56,278 bases of DNA from an uncultured beta proteobacterium. Its GTDB lineage: Bacteria > Pseudomonadota > Gammaproteobacteria > Burkholderiales > Burkholderiaceae_C. Shown in pieces: positions 17,889 through 25,000 of this stretch. A model generated the notes under the pieces. The model had not been told where the DNA came from. It made no database searches and saw nothing but the letters and a program-made list of their open reading frames with translations. The DNA is taken from the NCBI GenBank assembly GCA_903873485.1, contig CAIQOO010000020.1:1-56278 (forward strand), in the 5' to 3' direction. A program made the translations under genes and the position numbers. The first letter of the stretch is position 1. The number at the start of each line of letters is the position of its first letter.

Positions 17889-18429
17889 AAATCAATACCC
17901 AAGAGTGAAGGTGGCAGTATTTCTGCTGCGGGTCAGGCGGTCGGTGCGGCAGGGCACAGAGCACCGAAGCATGCGCCGATTTCCTTATGCCAATCTTAAA
18001 GTCGCTGATCCTGGCGGCTGGCACAAGCTGACGGCTCGACATGGCCAAGCCGACTCGTTACCGGCATGACTTTCGCAAAATGTGACAAATAAATTCGGGT
18101 TTTTGACGGCCAACTGTGCGTTGTCAAACAGTCAGCGCAAGGATCGGCATCCAATCATCGGCATCATCGCGGCTGGCATCAATGGCACTGACTTAAGGTG
18201 GTTTCCGTTCGGGCTGAGCTTGTCGAAGCCTTCATTGCCCTTCGACAAGCTCAGGGTGAGCAGGCCAATTCGGCAAGCAATTGCGCATAAATCAGTGCCT
18301 TTGCCGGCTGGCATCATGCTGGTGGGCTGGTTTGCCGCCGAAAATTCAGCGCAGCGCGGCTTTGTAGAGCAGCAAATGCTATTTTTACAATAGCTACTTA
18401 CGCAAGATGAACAAGGGCTGGAGGCCTAA
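17889..18429. other. 541-bp intergenic region with two palindromic repeats
   Basis: Between the divergent reductase operon and the P-type ATPase gene. No coding region is convincing. It holds a CTTCGACAAGCTCAG inverted repeat (18210-18258) and a dispersed Comamonadaceae-type repeat that runs into the ATPase start codon (18378-18430). Promoters for both transcription units must lie here, but I cannot place them securely. Confidence 0.6.
18210..18258. repeat. CTTCGACAAGCTCAG palindromic repeat
   Basis: Perfect 15-base arms (CTGAGCTTGTCGAAG at 18214 and CTTCGACAAGCTCAG at 18240) are separated by 11 bases. This is a known type of dispersed intergenic palindrome in proteobacteria. A decayed relative lies inside the methyltransferase gene near 24283. 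Confidence 0.9.
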
Positions 18430-18430
18430 A
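18378..18430 (+). repeat. Dispersed Comamonadaceae-type repeat, copy 4, abutting the ATPase start
   Basis: Stem GCTATTTTTACAATAGC, then TACTTACGCAAGATGAACA and AGGGCTGGAGGCC. The repeat occupies the position of the ribosome-binding site (GGAGGCC eight bases before the ATG), so it probably supplies the Shine-Dalgarno sequence of the next gene. Confidence 0.8.
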
Positions 18431-21114
18431 TGACTCAAAATACAGCGCCAGACAAGGCAGTTTCATCCAAGCAGTTGACCAACGCTGGCTTGAGCGCGGC
18501 ACACGCCGCACAGCGCCTGCAACAAGACGGCCCCAACGCCTTGCCGGCTGACCAGCCACGCAGTTGGCTGGCGATCATGCGCGAGACCTTGTCGGACCCG
18601 ATGTTTGCCCTGCTGCTGGGTGCCGGGGTGCTGTACCTGGTGCTCGGCGACCTGCAGGAAAGCCTGATTCTGCTGGGTCTGGTGCTGGTGGTGCTGGCGC
18701 TCACGCTGTACCAGGAGGGCAAGACCGAACATGCGCTGGCCTCGCTGCGCGACCTGACCAGCCCGCGCGCGCTGGTCTGGCGCGATGGCACTGCCCTGCG
18801 CATTGCCGGGCGCGAGGTGGTGCAAGGCGACCTGCTGGTGCTGGCCGAGGGCGACCGGATTGCCGCCGATGCCGTGCTGATCGAGGGCACCGAGGTGCAG
18901 GTTGACGAGTCTTTGCTGACCGGCGAGCCGGTGCCGGTGGACAAACTGGCGTGCGACACGCCGGTTCATGAAGCGGCGGCGGCAGCCACAGCGCCTGGCA
19001 CCAGCCCGGCCAGCCCCGGCTTGAGCGCCCAGCCGTCAACCCAGCCGTCAACCCAATCGGCGCTGTTTTCCGGCACCCTGCTGGTGCGCGGGCACGGTCT
19101 GGCCCGCGTCACCGCGACCGGTCCGCGCAGCGAAATTGGCCGCATTGGCACGGCCCTGGAGTCGCTCACCACCGAGGCCTCGCCACTGCGCCGGCAAACC
19201 GCGCAACTGGTGCGGACGCTGGCCATGATTGCCGTGGTGGCCAGCCTGCTGCTGGTGCTGCTGTTTGGCTGGCTCAAAGGTGACTGGCTGGGCGCGCTAT
19301 TGGCCGGCATTGCACTGGCGATGGCGCTGCTGCCGCAGGAATTCAGCGTGGTGCTGACGGTCATTCCGGCGCTGGGCGCCTGGCGGCTGTCCAAAGACAA
19401 GGTGCTGACCCGGCGCATTGCCGCCATCGAAACACTGGGTGCCACCAGCGTGCTGTGCGTGGACAAGACCGGCACGCTGACCGAGAACCGCATGACGGTG
19501 GCGCAGTTGTATGCCGAACAGGCGGCCCCCGCTGGCAGCCCGCCGGGGCCAGGCATTCAGGGCGACAGTCTGGCGATTGACTACGCCAGCATCAGCGAAT
19601 TGCCGGAAACCTTTCACACGCTGGTGGAGTTTTCGATTCTGGCCAGCGTGAGCGACCCGTTTGACCCGATGGAAAAAGCTTTTCATCGGCTGGGCCAGCA
19701 TTTTTTGAAAGACACCGAACATCTGCACCGCGACTGGACGCTGATGCAGCAATATGGCCTGACCCCCGAGTTGCGCGCCATGTCGCATGTCTGGAAAGCC
19801 CAAGATGGACAGGACCATGTGGTGGCAGCCAAAGGCGCGCCCGAGGCAATTGTCGATTTGTGCCACATGGACCAAAGCGCCCAGGCGCGCGTGGCCAGCG
19901 CGGTAGCAGCCATGGCAACGCAGGGCCTGCGCGTGCTGGGTGTGGCACGCGCGCGTTTTGCCGGACGCGACTGGCCGGCCATCGAGCATGACTTCGAGTT
20001 TGAATTTGTCGGCCTGCTGGGTTTAGCCGACCCGCTGCGCGCCGAAATTCCGCAAGCCGTGGCGCAAGCCCGCCAGGCCGGCATTCGGGTGGTGATGATC
20101 ACCGGCGATTATTCGGTCACCGCGCAGGCGATTGCGTTTGCCGCCGGTTTGCCGACCGGCACCGGGTGCCGCGCCGACGACGACTGGCTGCTGACCGGCG
20201 ATGTCATGGCCGGTCTCGATGATGCCCAGTTGCAGCAGCGCATGCAAACCGTCAGTGTCTGTGCCCGCATCGCCCCAACCCAAAAGCTGCGCATCGTGCA
20301 GGCCCTCAAGGCCAATGGCGAAGTGGTGGCGATGACCGGTGACGGGGTCAACGATGCACCGGCACTCAAGGCCGCCCATGTTGGGGTGGCAATGGGCGGG
20401 CGTGGCACCGATGTGGCGCGCGAGGCCGCCTCGATCGTGCTGCTTGACGACAACTTTGCCGGGCTGGTTCAGGCGGTGCGGCTGGGTCGGCGCATTTTTG
20501 ACAACCTGCGCAAATCGATGTCCTACATCCTGGCGGTGCATGTGCCGATTGCCGGCATGGCGCTGCTGCCGGTGCTGCTGGGCTGGCCGACGGTGCTGTT
20601 TCCGCTGCATATTGCCTTTCTGGAACTGGTGATTGACCCGGCTTGTTCAATGGTGTTTGAAAACGAACCGCCCGAGCCGGATTTGATGCAGCGTCCGCCG
20701 CGCGACGTGAGCACACCGCTGTTTGGCGGCCTGACGCTGGTGTGGGCGCTGCTGCAAGGGCTGGGCGCATTGGCGCTGGTGCTGCTGGCAACCTGGTGGG
20801 GTGCCAGTCATCTGAGCGAAGGCGCGGCACGGGCGTTTTCGTTTGCCACCATCGTGGCTGGCAATCTGGCGCTGATTCTGGCCAATCGGGCGCGCACCGG
20901 CTCACTGCTGCAAAGCCTGCGCGTGCCCAACCGCACGCTGTGGCTGGTTTGCGCGGCAGCGCTGAGTTTGCTGGGGCTGGCCTTGTATCTGCCGTGGCTG
21001 GCGGCCTTGTTCAAGTTTGACTGGCTGCCCTTGCCCTGGCTGGGGGCGGCCTTCGGGCTGGGGCTGCTGCTGGTACTGGTTTTCGAGCTGGTCAAACCTG
21101 GCAAAACGCCCTGA
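18430..21114 (+). CDS. Cation-translocating P-type ATPase
   Basis: An 894-residue pump in the P2-like architecture. Present are a cation-ATPase N-domain, TM1-2, the actuator loop with DESLLTGEPVPV, TM3-4 with the ion-site motif LLPQEFSVVLTV, the phosphorylation motif DKTGTLTENRM (Asp about 345), a nucleotide-binding KGAPEAIVDL, the hinge MTGDGVNDAPALKAA, and four to five C-terminal membrane segments. PxEF in TM4 replaces the PEGL of calcium pumps, so the ion cannot be assigned. A low-complexity Ala/Pro/Ser/Thr stretch (about 180-210) interrupts the actuator domain. The start codon lies at the edge of a dispersed repeat, whose GGAGG seems to act as ribosome-binding site. Confidence 0.92.
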   Translation: MTQNTAPDKAVSSKQLTNAGLSAAHAAQRLQQDGPNALPADQPRSWLAIMRETLSDPMFALLLGAGVLYLVLGDLQESLILLGLVLVVLALTLYQEGKTEHALASLRDLTSPRALVWRDGTALRIAGREVVQGDLLVLAEGDRIAADAVLIEGTEVQVDESLLTGEPVPVDKLACDTPVHEAAAAATAPGTSPASPGLSAQPSTQPSTQSALFSGTLLVRGHGLARVTATGPRSEIGRIGTALESLTTEASPLRRQTAQLVRTLAMIAVVASLLLVLLFGWLKGDWLGALLAGIALAMALLPQEFSVVLTVIPALGAWRLSKDKVLTRRIAAIETLGATSVLCVDKTGTLTENRMTVAQLYAEQAAPAGSPPGPGIQGDSLAIDYASISELPETFHTLVEFSILASVSDPFDPMEKAFHRLGQHFLKDTEHLHRDWTLMQQYGLTPELRAMSHVWKAQDGQDHVVAAKGAPEAIVDLCHMDQSAQARVASAVAAMATQGLRVLGVARARFAGRDWPAIEHDFEFEFVGLLGLADPLRAEIPQAVAQARQAGIRVVMITGDYSVTAQAIAFAAGLPTGTGCRADDDWLLTGDVMAGLDDAQLQQRMQTVSVCARIAPTQKLRIVQALKANGEVVAMTGDGVNDAPALKAAHVGVAMGGRGTDVAREAASIVLLDDNFAGLVQAVRLGRRIFDNLRKSMSYILAVHVPIAGMALLPVLLGWPTVLFPLHIAFLELVIDPACSMVFENEPPEPDLMQRPPRDVSTPLFGGLTLVWALLQGLGALALVLLATWWGASHLSEGAARAFSFATIVAGNLALILANRARTGSLLQSLRVPNRTLWLVCAAALSLLGLALYLPWLAALFKFDWLPLPWLGAAFGLGLLLVLVFELVKPGKTP

Positions 21115-21201
21115 TTCGGCCAAACGCATGATGCCGCGCATGCCGAAAACCGCGCCTGGGCTGTAATTTCAGGCGGCATCTGCAACCGGTGGCTGCGATG
21201 A

Positions 21202-21605
21202 CTACTTTGTGGCCCCAATAACCTGAGCGTCTATTGTGTTGACAAATAGCTCGGCTTGCGCGACCTGGCGCTCAGCGTCTGCTTGCGTGACAGAGTCGCC
21301 GTTGTAGTCGGCTACCAAACGCACCTCTTCTCCACGATTGAGCAGGCGACCAATGTCTTTGGTGAGCGGTCCGTTTTTGACCAAGTGCAGGCTGAATGCA
21401 GCGATCAACCCGCTGTGCGTTTTGCCAGCTCAGGGCCTGCGGGCGCACCGGATGCCAGCAATGCTGCCCTTGCGGCATCAAACATGGCGTAGTAAGCGCG
21501 GTTACAAGCGCCATCCACATCACCGGTGTTCAACAAAACTCTGGCTGAATTGCAAGCCTGACGGGCTTTGCCCATGAGCGCCTCTGGTGTAAAGACCTTG
21601 CTCAC
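21202..21605 (-). pseudogene. HEPN-domain protein, frameshifted
   Basis: Two adjacent frames together make one HEPN protein of about 134 residues. The first part (MSKVFTPEALMGKARQACN, then NRAYYAMFDAARAALL) ends at a stop near 21405. The second continues directly with IAAFSLHLVKNGPLTKDIGR and a C-terminal helix. Adding a single T to GGTTGATC restores an unbroken GLIAAF. The usual His of this family's KTHSGL motif reads KRTAG here, so the toxin site may be lost even with the frame repaired. The start is a GTG overlapping the MNT stop (GTGA). Either a decayed toxin or a sequence error. Confidence 0.85.
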
Positions 21606-21949
21606 AGTCGCACCCCTTCACGCGCAATGTTGGCCAGCAGGGCCGGATTGGCATGATGCTCAGGGTGCTCCCATTCATCAAGCCAGACTGGCAAAGGCTG
21701 CACGCGCACGCCGGTTTCCAACAGGACATCAAAAGCCAAGTCGGCCATGTCGAGCTTGGTTTTCAGAAACGGCTGATGCTCACCACGCAACAGTACCGCC
21801 ACATCGGCATCGCTGTCAGCATGGTGAGTTTGTCTGGCCCGGCTGCCAAACAACACTGCACCTGCCGTATCGTAGCGCGCAGAGATTTGGTCGATAAAGA
21901 GGCGGGTGGCTGACAGGGTTTGTGCATCGAGCGTGGCGTTGTTATTCAT
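21602..21949 (-). CDS. MNT-type nucleotidyltransferase (antitoxin of MNT/HEPN pair)
   Basis: A 115-residue minimal nucleotidyltransferase with GSRARQTHHADSDADVAVLL, the GSxA…SDxD motif of the pol-beta superfamily, and a third acidic residue expected in FDVLLETG. MNT proteins modify (AMPylate) and neutralise the adjacent HEPN ribonuclease. It is encoded first and overlaps the HEPN gene by four bases, the standard order. I start at ATG 21949 (MNNNATLDAQ) with GGAGACATCA upstream rather than at 21973. Confidence 0.92.
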   Translation of the reverse strand: MNNNATLDAQTLSATRLFIDQISARYDTAGAVLFGSRARQTHHADSDADVAVLLRGEHQPFLKTKLDMADLAFDVLLETGVRVQPLPVWLDEWEHPEHHANPALLANIAREGVRL

Positions 21950-22073
21950 TGATGTCTCCTGATGGCGTTTCAAAGATCATGAATGGACGGCCATGTTGCC
22001 TTGCAATTGGGCATCAAAGCTGTGCAGCATGGAGTCTTTCGTGAGGATGAATGAATGGCTGCAAAGATTTTAG

Positions 22074-25000
22074 TCAGGCGCGCCAGACGGTGATGCCATC
22101 ATCCGACTCCATGGGCTGCGCGCGCCCCAGGGCTGCCAGGGTTTGCAGCAGCGTGGGCAGAGACTTTTTCAAGCTGCTGCTGCCGCTAAAGCAGGCTTCG
22201 ATCTGCGCCTGCGTCAGCGCCGCCGTGCTGCTGGAAAGCACCAGTGCCACGGCTTTGACCTGCTCGGGCAGGGTGCCTGGCCAGGCTTGGGTGGTCGCCA
22301 CTGGGGCCGCTGAATTTGATGCCAAATCGACCTCTAACCCTTGCTGTACTTGCGCAGGCAGCTCTGTTTTAGAGAGCGGATTCTGAAACGTCGGGCGCAG
22401 CCAGCGCACTTGTCCACGGGCTTCTTCTGCGGCGCGGCGCTGGTTCAGGGCAACCAGCCGTTGCAGTAGCTCGTCTTTGATGTCGCCAGCGGTGGCTGTG
22501 CTTGTTGGCGCTGTTGCCAAGTCAGCCCAGCCGTAGGCGGCCAGCACAGCAGCGTCGAGTTCGTCATGCAAAGTTTTGAGCACGCCTACCAGACCGGCGC
22601 TGTGGATTTGTTTTTCTTTGGCGGTGAGTGCCCGGCCTTCGCGCAGGGCTTGCAGCACGTTGTACAGGCCGGTCAGCGTCAGGTCTTTGGCCGGTTTGCT
22701 GCTGGTGGGCGCAGTTGTCGCTGAATGGGGGGTGGGTTTTGGGACGTTGCGTTGCGGGGGCATCGGGTGCTGATGCTCTGGGTGCGCCGGGGCGGCTATT
22801 GCCAGGGGCCTCATACTCGCTTCGCTCGCCAAATCGGCCCCCGGCAATACCCGCCCCGGCTTGGGTGACGTGGTTGGTGTGCTGGCAGGGGCAACAGGCG
22901 CTATCTTGTTGATAGCTGCTGGCGCTTGCTGCATAAGGGCTTGAGGCTGATTTGGTGCTTCAAATGGCGGGTTTGCAAGCTCCGGGTGCGCCGGGTCAGG
23001 TATTGCCGGGGGCCTCATACTGTCAAAGGCCCAGAAATCGGCCCCCGGCAATACCCGACCCGGCGTGGTGGCTTGGGCGGGTGAACTGGCATTGGAAGGC
23101 AAAAGACCCAATACCCGTTTGCGGTGCTGGTCGATCTGCTCGGCCAGCGTGCTGATTTTTTGGCGTAGCGCCGGGGTCAGGCCGGTGTCTTCGTCGGGGA
23201 AGGGGAAGGTTTCAAAACAGCGGGATTTGACGTAAACCGGGTCGTTGCCAACGCCAAGCCAGCTACCCGCAGCCAGCGCCCACAGACCGTGGAGCTGACT
23301 GGACAGCACGCCAAGGTGAAACGCGTCGCTCAAGGCGATGGTCACAAGTTTGTTGTCGGGCAGGATGCTGGCATCCAGAAACTGGAACAGCCGATGTTTG
23401 GCGGTTTCGACGGTGGCGATATAGCGGGGCAGGCCAGCGAGTTGTTGTCTGAGAACTTTGCGTGGTTCACCAAAAAACCACCAGTTATCACGGTAGCTTG
23501 CACGGTTGTTCTGATCTCGCTCCGGCTTAACCCGTTCCAAAAGCCACTGGTAAGCCGCTGGAAACTGCGAGCGCAGTTCGTCTGCGCTGAGCCCAAACGC
23601 GTCGATGACCTTGACCCCGCGTGGCGCATCGGTCAGGTCACGGCCATTGCGGTAATTTTTGACAATGGCCGGGTTGCCCAGCGCTGCGGCTTCTTCAATT
23701 GTCAGAATGAAGCCCGCGCCAAAAAGCTGAACGCCACGATTGCTCAGGTTCAGGTTGGCCTTCAACGCCTGCGCATCCGCGAGCTTTGCCCCCACCGACA
23801 AATCTGCATGAATCAAGCCACGCCGCTCAGCCAGCGTGACGATGACTTCGCCCTCTGGCCCCGGCTGCTCGTCGATGACCGTCAGCAGCCGTCCCCAAGC
23901 GCTGGTGTCGGTTGTTGAATTGCCGTCATTCCCTCGAAGGCGGGAATCTGGTGCATTCTGGATTCCCGCCTTCGCGGGAATGGCGGCGATATCGAAAGAA
24001 CGAATTTGCCCCGAATCGACCCGATCGGAGCCATTTGTGCGTTGCACAACCGTCATGGCAATGCGCACGGCGGCACCATCGGCGCTGTCCACCCACGGGT
24101 GGTCGGGTATCGCAAAAACAAGCTGCCCCCTTGCTTGCGCGTTCACAGGTGCGTCCGCGCTGGGGCGGGTATTGCCGGGGGCCGATTTCTGGGCCTTTGA
24201 CAGTATGAGGCCCCCGGCAATACCTGCCCCAGCGCCAGCGCCCGCCACTGTGGTCGCATTGGAAGTCGTCGCGTTAGACTGCCCTTCGACACCTCGGCAA
24301 GCTCGGGGCAGGCCAAGCTCAGGGCGAACGGTCTGCTGTTTCGCGTGAGTGGCCGGGTCATGCGGGCCAACGGGCGTTGTCAAGGGCAAATGCCCCTCCA
24401 GCGCGGCCTGAACAACACGCCGGTTAAAGGTCTGGCGCAGGCTGTTGGTGGTGATCAGCCCCATGCGCTGCACCCCGCCCGCAGCAACCAGAGCCGCTGC
24501 GCGTGCCCACCAAAACATGACGAAGTCAGCACTGTCGGGCACATTTGACCAAACTGAGCGCAGTGCTTGAACATAGCCGTCTCCCAGCGCGGCTCGCATT
24601 GATGCAGCACCAATAAACGGCGGGTTGCCCACCACAAAATCGGCCTGCGGCCATGCCGCCTGACGGGCACCAAGATAGCGCCACTGCGGCACCTGCGCCG
24701 CCTCATCAGGCACCCGTTCACCCGTGACCGGGTGCGGCTTGAAGCTCACGCCATCCCAGCGGCTGAGCAACTGGCCGGCTGCGTCATAGGCAGGTTCTTG
24801 CGCATCCCAGGCCAGCACGGCATCGCGGCAGTCGATATTGCGGTAGTCATGCACCACCGGTTCGGCCACCGCTGCGTTGCCCTGGGTGCGAATATGCCAC
24901 TGCAGCCAGCCGATCCACAGCACCAGTTCAGCCAGCGCGGCCGCACGCGGGTTGATCTCGATGCCCTGCAACTGCTGCAAGGTGACGGTCTCAAAGCCCT

